Positions 1 to 10,838 of a stretch of DNA of 64,000 nucleotides are shown piece after piece. The translations under genes and the position numbers were made by a program. The stretch lies in contig WHVD01000200.1 of NCBI GenBank assembly GCA_015178975.1, positions 1 through 64,000 of the forward strand. The letters are read 5' to 3'. Source of the DNA: Hysterangium stoloniferum. Its lineage: Eukaryota > Basidiomycota > Agaricomycetes > Hysterangiales > Hysterangiaceae. Position 1 is the first letter of the stretch. Each line of letters starts with the position of its first letter. Below the pieces are notes generated by a model, which saw only the letters and a program-made list of their open reading frames with translations, was not told the DNA's origin and searched no databases.

Positions 1-149
1 TAATTTAACTTTTATTCGCCCTCCAAAGCGAGTTAAATAAGGGAATGATGCAACCCTCCTGTTAGTTTGTTCCTGGTATTTTGGCGTTATCTGAGTAGAA
101 ATCGTGTCGAGTTATGGAGCAGGACATTCGCCAGGTCAAACAACTTCTT

Positions 150-870
150 TCCAAGGCTGATATGGAGTTCGAAAAAGATGTTGCTGCCACACCAGTGAAA
201 CGTGTGGCCACCACAGAAAGAAAGGAAAGAGCGGTGGAAACTAAATTTTCAAGACACTCAAAGCTGAACCGCTTGTTGATGGGCTGTGCATTGTGTCTTG
301 ATGTCTTAATCTACAAGGAGACAAACAAAAATTGGGACCGCGTAGTATAGTATTTCGAGCATTCTTGGGCGTCAGAGTTGAAATCAAAACGGCTTTTCTG
401 CTATCGAGAAGTGACATTGCCTATGTAATATTATAAATGCGGTCCAGAGCGATGCCGACCGGTTTGCTGCCTTCAAGTTCACAGTGGGACACGCGAGTCC
501 AGGGTGGAAAGATCCAGCTATCAAGGTCAGAGTGACCCCGATTATTTCTTCGCCGCATAATGTAGCAACTCTGTTCGATATGACGATGGCAAGGTATATT
601 AAGGATTATGAAGTACTGTGAGTCCTTGCCAATGTTAAAGCTGACATCTGGGAGTGTCTCCCTTGGCTAGCACCATTATGGCGACTAACTCACCAGCATT
701 ATCTTTGATAAAACGGCCCGGAAGCCTCATAGTTATGTCCGGGGGTTATTTTCCGAAAAATGGAGACGCAAGTCGAATTCATCAATGCTACCAACACATC
801 AGTGAAAGGTGTGGCAACTACGCATAGAAAGGAACAGGTGACGACAACTAACATTCAAGAGGCCACGGAT
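150..870 (-). pseudogene. Diverged gene 1-like paralogue (subfamily III), broken
   Basis: On the minus strand about 745-670 reads as MRLPGRFIKDNAGELVAIMV, the same opening found on the plus strand at 40309 and, in part, at 26479. An extra G in the following codons shifts the frame. Further along (about 560-430) the strand carries a stretch like the last exon of gene 1, and 290-150 resembles the end of that exon (motif SVVAT versus CVVAT). This is a decayed, multi-part relative of gene 1. No intact reading frame of useful length remains. Function unknown. Confidence 0.5.
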
Positions 871-1140
871 CTAGTCCGACGAGTTCTGTAATATTAGATT
901 AAATCAAATGGATTTTCGCTACTACTCGAAATGAAACAATTCAAACATGACAATTGGTGGAATAAACTCCAGTGAACATAAATGGAAGGAATAGGGGAAA
1001 TGTCGGGATAGCGAGTAAAATAAACTGTCGTAGCGCGTAGTGTCACGTTAACGACTGAAACATTGAAACACAGAAATTTCTCGGGGGCTTAGCTTCTGCA
1101 CGCGGCGGGTTGTCATGGGTATTGTATTCTTCTCTGAATT
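870..1140. other. Inter-unit spacer, repeated in the array
   Basis: No gene seen. The stretch (an ATTAGATTAAATCAAATGG-like segment, then a run about one third G+C) recurs in either orientation near 4250-4330, 20000-20150, 26200-26330, 32640-32720 and 40010-40160, so it is part of the repeated unit. Confidence 0.5.
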
Positions 1141-2217
1141 GATAATTGATCCCACCTGACATGACCACGAGCTACGTTTCTCTTATACAAGGTAAAAGCT
1201 CACGGCAATGTGAAGAAGTGTCGGTGTTTTGATGATGGTGTTTTCCAATGACTTGGCCCAGCTTCCTGTTCTCCCAAACAAGTGACACGAGAATAACGGT
1301 GGGACGGCCTTCTTCGAGTACCCCTAGTGGTATTCGATTGACATTATTACCGCTAGTATATGCGATGTAATTTCAGCGAGTAGTCCTCGGAATATATTCA
1401 ACACCAGTCTAGAGAACCTCGTAGCGATCATCACAAGTGGATATCTTTACTTTTAAATTGCGTCAAATTATGTAGTTTCATACAATTCTCAAGTCGACGG
1501 TCTGTTTGAAATGATTGTCATTTATAAATAGGATCTCAGTCTAGCCACAGGTGGTGCCTGCAAGTGTATTCGACTGACGTATGTCATCAACGCGTACAAG
1601 CTGCAGAGCTCGGGGCAATGGTGAAAAGTGACTGTATGCGCTCTTAGATTTGTTCGACCTGTGGGAGCTTTATTGCCAAGTTGTCAATGGAAGGAACTTA
1701 GGTTAAGGAATTCGCCTAATGCATTGCCTCGCACGGTGTGAAGGCACTCGGTGTGAAGGCACTCGGTTTGAAGATCATGGATCTTGTCAATTGAACACTG
1801 GCGTGAAAGTATGATGAGCCTGAAGGAGACATGGATCGAAATGGCGACGGGGGGTCCTTTTTGAGCCATTAGGTGACATCTTATTTAAAACAACTGTCGT
1901 TTATGATTCGGATGTTTGTGTAGGCACGGCTAGTGCCTCCAAATGTATTCAACACATGTATGGGGACAACTGCAGAGCTCACGGAGATAATACAAAGTGA
2001 CTATATGCGTTGGTACATCGGCTCAAATAATATAGCTTTATACCATCTGCAACCCCGGCTGCAAAGTGAGTTGAATAAAGGACGACGCTATTGGGCTCCT
2101 CGTGGTTTGGTTGAGATGTATCGAAGAGAAATGATCAGCGAGTGTATCCAAATGATGGTGCAAGACCTTTGTCAGGGCAACCATGCTCCTCCACCACTGA
2201 TCTGGGGTCCTAATTAG
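1140..2217 (+). CDS. Gene 2 next to copy I: convergent repeat-containing protein, last exon open
   Basis: Unrecognised. The final stretch 1933-2217 is open for 94 aa (starts MPPNVFNTCMGTTAEL, ends IWGPN). Upstream lie two weaker relatives of the same block near 1407 and 1572, each with a 'VFNT..(~10 residues)..SDY' pattern at DNA level, so the gene appears to be built from about three diverged repeats of roughly 60 residues. The upstream exons hold stops in the frames I tried, so they are either split by introns I could not place or decayed. It converges on gene 1 copy I and overlaps it by 8 bp: its TAG is 2215-2217 and the gene 1 TAG is 2212-2210 on the other strand, both inside CTAATTAG. 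Function unknown. Confidence 0.45.
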
Positions 2218-3901
2218 ACCTTACCGACACACGAGCGGAAGGAGTGGCTACGACGCAAAGGAAGGAACGCGCGGTGAAATCTAAAGTTTGGAGCGAGTAA
2301 TCGAAGAATTTGTCGTTGGTCGAGCCGCGCATTACGTCACAATGTGGAAGGAGAGAAACCAGAATGGAGATGGTATCGAGGCTGCGCACTGTGGTACATG
2401 CGGATTCGGGCTCGGAAGATCTAGCTATCAGCTTCAGAGTAACCGCTATTATTATGTCGGCAGAATGCAAGAGCGCATAATGTTCCATCAGAATGAGACT
2501 GGTAGGACAGTTCCATGGGCGGATGTAAGACGGTGCTATAAGGTAAAATGTTGTGAACGTACCGTACGATGGGCCCAATGAGCGCAGAAACCACATTCAG
2601 CTGGTTGATGTGATCGGTGAGAAGCGTGCTGTCGTTGAAGAAGGTTTCCAAGGAGCGAATACTCGAATACAGTGAGTTCGACGTGTACCAATCAAGATGA
2701 AGTGTCAATGACGCCATATGCATGCGTATGTCGTCCAATACAACCCTCAATACAGTGTCAACGATATCTCGAAACCATGCATCTTGGTGCATGCAACACA
2801 CGAGAAGCCGTATCGGATATTCATACAATCTAACTCGTGTCTGATATTCCCTGTTATGGTTTTGGTGGGAAGGATGAAATGGTGTGATGGCACGACGCAC
2901 GGTTGTAACCAGAATTCAATGCAACCTCTGATCGCTGTGAGCTCCTTTACAGATAGTGGACGCATGTGGCAGATCGTTTCCACGATAGAAAGAAGGCCCA
3001 AAAAGGGTAAGCGCGGATCAAATCCTGAGACACAGTGAGATTCTGAGAAATAACCGGCCATGTGTATGATAAATGTTGATGCAACCTCATCAAAGTTGGT
3101 GTGCAGCGGTGACTTGATTAAAACGTTGTAAAGTGATGACGTAATCACATGTGACGCGATGGCAGGTGACGCGTCTCTATCTAACCGGTAAACGCCGGGG
3201 CAGTAAAAGAAGGCCGAAGTTAAGAATGTCTGGGCAGTGTGACCTTTTCCGCTCCGCCACATGTGACGTGAAAATATCAAACTACTTAAAACTTCCGTCG
3301 CTCTCCTCCGAATTTGAAGCGGGTATAGGTCTACGACTCAGATATGAATATTTCCCCAGTGTATTCAATGATTGATGTATCCCTACCTCGCTAAATCAGC
3401 ACTGTCTTGAACTAGTCTTCCCAGTCTTGGCAGCGTAAGATACTTCTGTAGCAACTTGCTAAAGGCACCATCGTCTGGTGACAAATGGGTGATTTTCCGG
3501 TATATTTTCAGCTTTGCGATCAGCGAAGCTGTCTTAGCACTGTGAAGGACTTTCATCCCAACCCTTTCCAAACCAGCGCCACAGTAATACCCGGGGCCAA
3601 TGTCAATACTTGACATTGTCCCCTGACTCCGCGAGATCATTCCCCGGTCATCGGCACGACTGTAATAGGGGTTGAGGTTGGATGCTGTGTTGGTGGATCT
3701 CTTAACGTTCGGTGGGTCATGATAGCCTGTTTCTCCTTGACACTGAATGCGCAACATGTGACACACATTGCATGGAAATAGCATTATACTTTACTCACCC
3801 ACTCGTCAACCCAAATCTCTCTATGGTTGGCAGACAGCTGTATGTGTTGCCTACCATCGGGGGCCCAATAACATAGATCATGGCTGGGTTCGTTACAACC
3901 C
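2210..3901 (-). pseudogene. Gene 1 copy I, 5'-truncated and frameshifted
   Basis: Exons on the minus strand: 1 (partial) 3901-3799, 2 3742-3387, 3 3330-2901, 4 2850-2563, 5 2498-2210. Exon 1 starts abruptly at the CNEPGHDLCY region, where similarity to other copies stops at about 3901. Exon 2 is open and one codon shorter than usual. At the exon 3 start the usual ACCTATATACCC has lost one TA, which throws exon 3 out of frame. Exons 4 and 5 are open and all remaining splice sites (GTGAGT, GTAGGG, GTGCGT, GTACGT donors) are present. This is the only copy at the left end in reverse orientation. It ends in the stop palindrome shared with gene 2. Confidence 0.75.
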
Positions 3902-5040
3902 TACACGGCACAACAATTTATTTCACTCGCTATCCTGACATTTCCCCTACTGCTTATTAAAAATAGTATGAGTTGACTCTATTGCAATACACAATCTACA
4001 AGGGTTTAATAAGCTTGTAATGAAGTACTTGTGTCTCAATATCTTGTGTCAGTTAGTGTAGCACCTCCTGATAATATAGGTTTGGTGCTCTGGGAGGTGT
4101 ATAGTGGTTCTGACACACATTAACCTCCAAATGCATGGTCCACAATTAGCATCTTCATATGAAAAGTTGCAATAATTGGTGGACTCCCCCTATAAAAAGG
4201 TGTGTTTCATCATCAAATTTAACACTGCTTCCAGTCCAGTCGACTGGAGTTCATTCTACCAATTGTCATGTTTGAATTATTTCATTTCGAGTAGTAGCAA
4301 AACAGTCATTTTATTTAATCTAATATTAATGCAATCGTCAACTAGATCCGTGGGCCTCTTGAACGTTAGTTGTTGTCACCTGTTCCTTCCTATGCATACT
4401 CCCAGGCCGTTTTATGAAAAGTAATGCCAGTGAGTTAGTCGCCAAAATGGTGCTAGCCAAAGAGACACTGCCAGATGTCAGCTTGAACATTGGCAACGAC
4501 TCACAGTACTTCACAATTCTTAATATACCTTGCACTCATCACATTGAACAGAGTTGCTACATTATGCGGTGAAGAAATAATCGGGGTCACTCTGACCCTG
4601 ATAGCTGGATCTTTCCACCCTGGACTCGCGTGTACCACTGTGAACTTGAAGGCAGCAACCGGTCGGCATCGCTCTGGACTGCATTCATCATATACAAAGG
4701 CAATGTCACTTCTCGATATCAGAAAAGCCGTTTTGATTTCAACTCTGACGCTCAAGAATGCTAGATATACTATACTATGCAGTCCCACTTTTTGTTTGTC
4801 TCCTTGCAGATTCAGACATCAAGACACAATGCACAGCCCTTTACACACCAATCTGAGACCAGATGTGGCCATTGCCGCTGTCTTGAAGGGAATTCCTGTC
4901 ATTTTTGGTCTGGCCCCAGGATACTGAAGTTTAATTGTCATTGAGAGTGATCCCAACTGTATATTATTCAATGTAATCCCACTTCTCGAATAAGAAAAAA
5001 GCTGTTTTACTTTCAACCATGACACTCAATAACACTCTTA
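3902..5040 (+). pseudogene. Mosaic of diverged family fragments (subfamily III and upstream module)
   Basis: 4440-4760 reads MVLAKETLPDVSLNIGNDSQ-like with frame breaks and then a piece resembling gene 1 exon 5 (CTTVNL). 4820-5040 belongs to the module that precedes gene 1 in other units (compare 21700-21800, 45000-45080, and 63130-63000 on the minus strand). Nothing here looks translatable over more than about 145 codons and I propose no product. Confidence 0.45.
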
Positions 5041-5317
5041 AATACTATATTATGGGGTCACAATTGTCTAAACTATTATTAGATACTGTGTGAGCCTTCA
5101 GCAGAAGGCGTAAGAAAGTAGTAAAGTAACTACATCCACTGGAATCAATATAGGGAAGGAAGGTGAGGGGATTTTGCTTCCGATGGCAGGGATGACATGC
5201 TGTGAATCCCATGTAAGCACAGCCATAAGGCTGTACCTTGGTGGAATTAACTCTCCAACCGATGGGGCATAAAGGCGAGGCGCCCCCTTCTAGTGTAAGT
5301 CAGACCGCTACCCACCA
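5040..5317 (+). promoter_or_regulatory. Upstream region of gene 1 copy A
   Basis: A conserved block (GTGAGCCTTCAGCAGAAGG near 5090) precedes all well-preserved gene 1 copies. A TATA-like CATAAAGGC begins at 5268, exactly 50 bp before the ATG at 5318. The same 50-bp spacing occurs in copies B, D, E and H. Confidence 0.55.
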
Positions 5318-5954
5318 ATGTCTACTTTCAACGAGACGACTCCGGGGAATCACGATTTGGCAATGGCTGGGATCGACCTTGAAGACATTGAGAAACTCCC
5401 ACCCTTAGTTTCCCCTGGTGTATTGAGTTCAGAGCAACGGGACGAGAACGTTAAAGGGATGAGAGAGATGTTCAGGAAGAAGCTTCAAGAATGATGGGGT
5501 TGTAACGAACCTGGCCATGATTTATGTTATCAGGCCCCGGATGGTAGGCAACACATACAGCTGTCTGCAAACCATATAGAGATTTGGGTGGACGAGTGGG
5601 TGAGTAAAGTATAATGCTATTTCCATGTGATGTGTCACATGCTGCATATTCAGTGTCAAGGAGAAACGGGCTACCATGCCCACCGAATGTTGTTAAGATA
5701 TCCACCAACACAGCATCCAACCTCAGCCCCTATTGCAGTCATGCCGATGACTGGGGAATGATCTCACGGAGTCAGGGACAATGTCAAGTATTGACATTGG
5801 CCCAGGGTATTGCTGTGGAGTCAGTTTGGAATGGGTTGGGATGAAAGTCCTTCACAGTGCTAGGACAGCTTCGCTGATCGCAAAGCTGACAATATACCGG
5901 GAAATTGCCCATTTGTTACGAGACGATGGTGCCTTTGGCAAGTTTCTACGCAAG

Positions 5955-7289
5955 TGTAATGTATTCAGGGGATTCTCTTAGATAGCTCAATATATGCTAT
6001 AGTGTCACAGAGCTTCAACAATAAAACAAGTAAAGGTCCAGTAATTTAAATACTGATAGATTAATGAGCTGCGCTATTAAGCTTAAACAACTTAAATCAA
6101 TGCTTATTTTGATTATTGAAAGGTTCAAAAGAACAATATATGACTTTTTTAGCAAATAAAAGAACTATTCCTTGAGAATAGGGGCTGGAAGCTGAATATA
6201 TGCACAGTAACTTGGCAGAGACCTGATATATAGCTTCGGATTCTTGTATGCTTATTTGTAACTATTAGTAGTTATTTAAAAGGGTGTTAAATAATTTATT
6301 AATAGAGAAGATAATTTGTATTGGATTATCTGAGTGCTTGTACTTGATTAATTCAATAAACTTAGGGCTGGGCCTTGAATAATCTAGTATTGGCAGGGAT
6401 TTCAGTAAGGATACTTATTAGGTTTATTATGTAATTAATAAGCCTAAGGGTAGCTGTGAGGCTGGGGAACTTAGATGATTAGCTAAGTCCAAGAGTTGCT
6501 GACAAAGATTCAAGATGCTGCAAGTGTAGGTGCTTGCAGGTAGTGTATCAGACTAAGGCTATTATTGTCCTTAGGATGATGAGGTAAGCTTCTGTGCTGT
6601 ACTGTAAAATATGTGTGAGATAGATTATTTTATTGGAAAGTTGGCCCTCCTTATATACATTTTGATAACTAAATGATTAGCTAATTATTTGGTTTATGAG
6701 GTCACTAGTTAGATCATAATGACCTCATATTCTACTCATTATTTACCCTTTATTTATCACACGATTCCCCTCTCTGAGACAAGGGTTCTAAGCTTTGGCT
6801 TGAACATGAAGGTTCAAGGCTGCAGTCCCGGGGACGGAATACAACGATGAGTCGGCGGGATCAAATAATGACTCGGGTAGTCACATCCATGACCTGTGTG
6901 ACATCCCGACACCGGACTGTGACCTGTGTGACAGTCACTCGTGTGACTAGTGTTACAGTCACTCGTGTGACTAGGGTTACAGTCACTGTGTGAGCCGGAT
7001 TAGGTATTGTGTCGTGTGATGCCCAAATGCACACATACAAGCAAGCAATGTGCCGGACAGTAATAACTAAGTAAATAAAATATAAATAATTAGTTAAAAA
7101 TTATAATAAATAAATTAAGTAATAATAGCATAATATGAGTCTGTATATGCTATTATTTATGTGAAGTCAAAAGGAATAAGGCCTATTTTTCACAATAAAC
7201 ATAGTAAAAATTCAATAAAAATTCAAAAGAATATTAAATAATCCACAGAAAATTAAGAGAATATTATGAGATGATGCTGATACATCACA
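5955..7289 (+). mobile_element. Solo LTR (family alpha) or LTR-bounded relic, 1335 bp
   Basis: Begins TGTAATGTATTCAG, ends CTGATACATCACA (inverted ends TGTRATGTAT), and is flanked by the 5-bp direct repeat GCAAG (5950-5954, 7290-7294). Removing the element and one repeat restores exon 2 of gene 1 copy A exactly. It is AT-rich, without any long ORF, and contains a short tandem motif around TCACTCGTGTGACTAG near 6940-6990. Strand is arbitrary. It is long for a solo LTR; a non-autonomous element that lost its internal part is the alternative. Confidence 0.75.
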
Positions 7290-7411
7290 GCAAGCATCTT
7301 ACGCTGCCAAAACTGGGAAGACTGGTTCAAGAAAGTGCTGATTTAGCGAGGTAGGGATACCTCAAGCATTTAATACACTGGAAATACTCATATCTGAGTC
7401 GTAGACCTATA

Positions 7412-7714
7412 TGTTGAAATCTGCTAGCCTGGGAATCACAGTACGAGGACTCTCTACTGTTGGAGCGTAGCCACTAAGAGTAGAGCGGGTAGATGCTAAG
7501 CCGGTGATATTGCTAGGCTTTCAGATGAGGGATCTACTCCTCATCTGAACTAACTAGTATACATGGTCTGTGCACTGGTCTGTACACGATGGCGTGCTAC
7601 GGATCTAGTGAACTCTAACTAAATATATCAATCACATGTGTGAACCAGCCGGAACCTATACAGTCACAAGACGAGATATGAGATTACAGTTAATCACATT
7701 ATCATATTCTAACA
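7412..7714 (+). mobile_element. Solo LTR, family beta, copy 1 (303 bp)
   Basis: TGTTGAAATC...ATTCTAACA, flanked by CTATA (7407-7411 and 7715-7719). It interrupts exon 3 of copy A, whose sequence reads ACCTATATACCC once it is removed. It contains an inverted pair GATGAGGGATC/TACTCCTCATC. Related copies: 36146-36440 and, reversed, 42660-42971. Confidence 0.85.
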
Positions 7715-8056
7715 CTATATACCCGCCTCAAATCGGAGAAGAGCGACGGAAGTTTTAAACAGTTTCCTGATATTTTCACACATACGGGGGAGCAGAAATG
7801 GTCACACTACTGAGCTTATGACATTCTTGGCTTGGGCCTTCTTTTACTGCCCCGGCATTTATAGAGACGCGTCACCAACGGCGATTACGTCCTCACTATA
7901 CAATGTTGTAGTCAAGTCACCACTGCACACCAACTTGGATGAGGTTGTATCAACATTTATCATACACATCGTCCATTCTCTATGAGAATTTGATCAGGAC
8001 TTACCCCTTTTCGTCCTTACGTATATCATGGAAGCAATCTGCCACGTGCGTCCACT

Positions 8057-8741
8057 TTTTATTTTTATTTTTAAAATACATTTATATACCGCATCGCATA
8101 ACGAAGATACATAGCGGTTGGGGAGAGAACTACCCTAATGGTCGGTGGAGAAAAGGTGGGATGTGAATGCAGCGGGTTGGGATATGTGGGAGGGTCTAAT
8201 GCAGGGCAGGGGTGATTAGGTCTTCCGGAAAGTGTCTGAGGTGGCAATGAACTCGGCTAGGGCTTCAAGGCCCTTGTGTGTGCCGAGGATGATGGGGAGT
8301 GACAATGCTCCTCATAAAGGGGGCACTCAGAAAGGATGTGGAGTCGAGATTGCATGTCAGTTTCCCACAGGGGCAGGTGGTGGGGAGGTCGGGGAGGAAG
8401 CGGTTGTAGTAAGCACCGAGGAATCTGTGGCCAGTGATGGTTTGGATGATGCATGTGTGGATGTGGCGGGGGCCCCCATATTCTTTGTGGAACTTGGCCA
8501 GTTTGAGGGCAGGGGGTTTGTGGAGTCCAACGGCAGCGAGGTTGGTGTGGGGGAGGTGGTTCCAATCCTGGTGCCAGAGTTTTAGGGAGCACGCTTTTGC
8601 ACGTTCCAAGGCCCAGGAGACTGTGGAGTGCAGGATGGGGGGGCACAGGTTGACGGCTTCCTTTGCAAGGGAGTGGACCCAGGAGAGGGAGACATCATGG
8701 GAGGGGTTGGTTAGGAAATTGTCAATATGCTTTCGAAAGAT
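8057..8741 (-). mobile_element. 5'-truncated LINE (3' end of reverse-transcriptase ORF plus tail)
   Basis: The insertion is flanked by the 15-bp repeat CCACGTGCGTCCACT (8042-8056, 8742-8756) and its plus-strand left end is T-rich, that is, the A-rich tail of a minus-strand LINE. Minus-strand reading gives the C-terminus of a LINE ORF2: a TGHRFLGAYYNRF stretch, then a CPCG...H.L..CP zinc-knuckle-like motif (split between two frames, so frameshifted). Target-primed integration explains the long duplication and the 5' truncation. It sits in exon 3 of gene 1 copy A. The same 3' end occurs at 35255-35768 and 50838-50908. Confidence 0.85.
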
Positions 8742-8872
8742 CCACGTGCGTCCACTATCTGTAGAGGAGCTCACGGGGATCAGAGGTTGCATTAAATTCT
8801 GGTTACAACCATGCGTCGTGCCATCACACCATTTCATCCTTCCCACCAAAACCATAGCAGAGGATATCAGAG

Positions 8873-9592
8873 TGTTAAGAACTAGAAACTGACTAATGTC
8901 GGTGGCCGACAGGGACCGATCGGAAGGACTTGGCTTCAGCTTATGTGCTGCGCCCTCGCAAATATCCGTAGGATGTCCTTAAATTTCGGGCGGGCGAAGA
9001 CTAATCCTAGTGAGTACCTTTCGGCGTGATACCGATCGGAATCGAAGGACAAGTCGAGCGTCGGGCCAAGGGGTCGGGGCCGGGAGTGGGCGAGCGCACG
9101 CGAAGGCGGATGGGGGGATTCTTAGTATGAGACTGATACAGGTGTATGAGGGTATTCTGAGTCGATATTCTGATTGCCTAGTAACTACAACTACAGCGGG
9201 TTCATATACAAGTAACAGGCGTCTAGAAAATACTAATGGGGAGAAGGGCAGAAAACGGCATTAACAATAAGCTTGACTAGGAACGGGAAGTTTATGATTA
9301 GTTCGGAGGCCGATGATAACCGAGAGCGGGATTACGATAAAAGGAAATGGTTCGAGGACTACAAATATAGATAGACATATGCGAAACATAAGATTGAACG
9401 GATCAACATAATAAAGGGGACGTATCAAAGTTTGACCAGACAATACGAGTTATTTGACGTGGGCGTAAATGGAGTTTGATCTTTGCGAAACATTCGTCAG
9501 CTTCGGGGCCGATGGTTTCCGAGAGGATAACTTGAAACGTTGACAAGTGGCAATAACCTCGGGGCCGATAGGGTTGCGACACGGTCGTAACA
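8873..9592 (-). repeat. 3' LTR of the gypsy element (720 bp)
   Basis: Plus strand begins TGTTAAGAAC and ends GGTCGTAACA; in element sense TGTTACGACC to GTTCTTAACA. The inner end abuts a polypurine tract, which fixes it as the 3' LTR. The outer flank (ATATCAGAG) is exon 4 of gene 1 copy A. Confidence 0.75.
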
Positions 9593-9610
9593 GTATCTCC
9601 CCTTTTGGCC
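9593..9610 (-). other. Polypurine tract of the gypsy element
   Basis: Minus strand GGCCAAAAGGGGAGATAC directly precedes the LTR start TGTTACG, the normal plus-strand primer position of Ty3/gypsy elements. Confidence 0.75.
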
Positions 9611-9707
9611 GAAATCCCAAGGAGGCCGAAAATCTAGATCCCGTACGTAAAAACTTATCGGGTACGGCTGGGTGTGTCAAACATCATGTGACTCGGCAAA
9701 AGTCTGC

Positions 9708-9716
9708 ATATAAAAG
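9708..9716 (+). promoter_or_regulatory. TATA box of the antisense gene in the gypsy element
   Basis: ATATAAAAG lies 50-60 bp before the first ATG (9766) of the plus-strand spliced gene, a spacing like that of the gene 1 promoters. Confidence 0.45.
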
Positions 9717-9765
9717 TTTGAGAGTTCCTGGCGCTTGAAATTCCACTTTCCTTCCTTTAACGACC

Positions 9766-10743
9766 ATGACCATAGGCTCAGGGTCAAAGCCCTTCCTGGT
9801 TAGGTTAACAGTTGCGCCCATGTCGGCGCCGAGTGGTACGGCGAACGCGAAGGAGCGTCGGCGTATACTCGAGCAGAAGAAAAAGGCACATGAAGAGGAG
9901 GAGCGGAAAGAGAAGGAGGAGTTGGCGGCCATCGAGGCCGAGGAAAAGAAACAGGCGGCAGAAGAGGCCGCGCGCAAGCACTGGGAAGCAGTGCTTGCAA
10001 AGAACAAGCAGCAGGAGGCCGATCGGGCGCGGGAGGAGGCGGCGAAAAAGAAGCGGGAGGGAAAAGTGAGTCGGCTCTGGTGTCTTTTGCGAGCCTTACT
10101 GACAATATTTGTTAGCGCAAGGCTGCAACGCCTTCGGAGTCCGATGATGAAGAGGGAGAGGAGGACGAGGAGGATGCACCGGGGCCGTCGAGCCCCAAGG
10201 TGGGTTCGGTTTCCTAAAATAAAACTTCCTAAATAATTTTTTCTATAGAAACAAAAGCAGGCCCCCAAGGCGGGGCCCGAAAATGACCCCAAGTGCAATC
10301 GGTGCACGAAACGGGGTCGAACCTGTCATCCCCGGACCAATGGTCAGGGCCGCACTTGTCAAGAGTGCGCTGATCAGAAGCTTGGGTGTGTTTTCCCGGG
10401 GGCCGATGGCTCATTCCAGGAGTGACAGGCCGATGCTCTAGAAGAGCAAAACCGCCTCATGCGGACCTACTTCTCGGAGACGAGTCGGTACTGATATGAG
10501 ATGTTGCGACAACAAGGGCTCATAACTGAGCAATTGCGACTGTTGGGCGTCGGGCTGGAGAAACAGACCAGTGTTATCGAGTCTCTCGGTGGTCAACTTG
10601 AGCAGTATCTGGAAGTCTCGAGTTGCGGTGGGCATGAAATTGGGGTTTCGGAGAAGGTCGGTGGTGTGGTATCGGTGGCTGTCGGTGCGGAGGAGGGTTC
10701 GGAAGTCGGAGTGGAGGGAGAAGTTGTAGAGGGAGAAACTTAG
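9766..10743 (+). pseudogene. Spliced Cys-rich coiled-coil gene antisense within the gypsy element
   Basis: Exons 9766-10065, 10116-10199 and 10249-10743, joined by 50- and 49-bp introns with GTGAGT and GTGGGT donors, TAG acceptors and a CTGAC branch site at about 10098-10102. A second possible start is 9820. The product has a long charged coiled coil (Glu/Lys/Ala-rich), an acidic stretch (exon 2), then a cysteine pattern in exon 3 of the type C-x2-C-x6-C-x10-C-x2-C-x6-C (starts CNRCTKRGRTC), reminiscent of a fungal Zn-cluster DNA-binding region, then a Gln/Leu-rich coiled coil. In-frame TGA codons at 10423-10425 and 10492-10494 interrupt an otherwise continuous frame to the TAG at 10741; both fit CGA-to-TGA change. 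It lies between pol and the 3' LTR on the opposite strand. Role in the element is unknown; DNA binding is an inference. Confidence 0.65.
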
Positions 10744-10838
10744 ATAGTGAAATATATCGGTTTTTCTTTTAAACAAACAAATCATAGCGTGAAAACATAA
10801 GGCATAGTCGGAAAAAGGTCGGGTACCGCGTGATAGAC

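Larger units (their letters stand above)
5318..8871 (+). pseudogene. Gene 1 copy A, interrupted by four retroelements
   Basis: Exon 1 5318-5599, exon 2 5654-5954 plus 7295-7350, exon 3 from 7406, interrupted, up to the end of similarity at 8871. Exon 1 has an in-frame TGA at 5492-5494 where the intact copies have CGA (Glu-Arg-Trp), so the mutation is a plain C-to-T. Exon 2 lacks one base of the GGGG run near 5780. Solo LTR alpha interrupts exon 2, solo LTR beta the start of exon 3, a LINE tail the second half of exon 3, and the gypsy LTR the start of exon 4. The rest of exons 4 and 5 is not found downstream of the gypsy element. Confidence 0.8.

Noticed and set aside
2288..3038. Plus-strand ORFs of about 100 codons over gene 1 copy I
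   Set aside because: Antisense shadows; the minus-strand exons match intact copies in frame.
5955..7289. Host gene in the 1.3 kb between parts of exon 2
   Set aside because: No long frame, AT-rich, TG/CA ends and an exact 5-bp duplication identify an LTR-type insertion.
8232..8892. Plus-strand ORFs of 117 and 152 codons
   Set aside because: They lie antisense to the LINE coding sequence and its flanks; the minus strand carries the recognisable CPCG knuckle.
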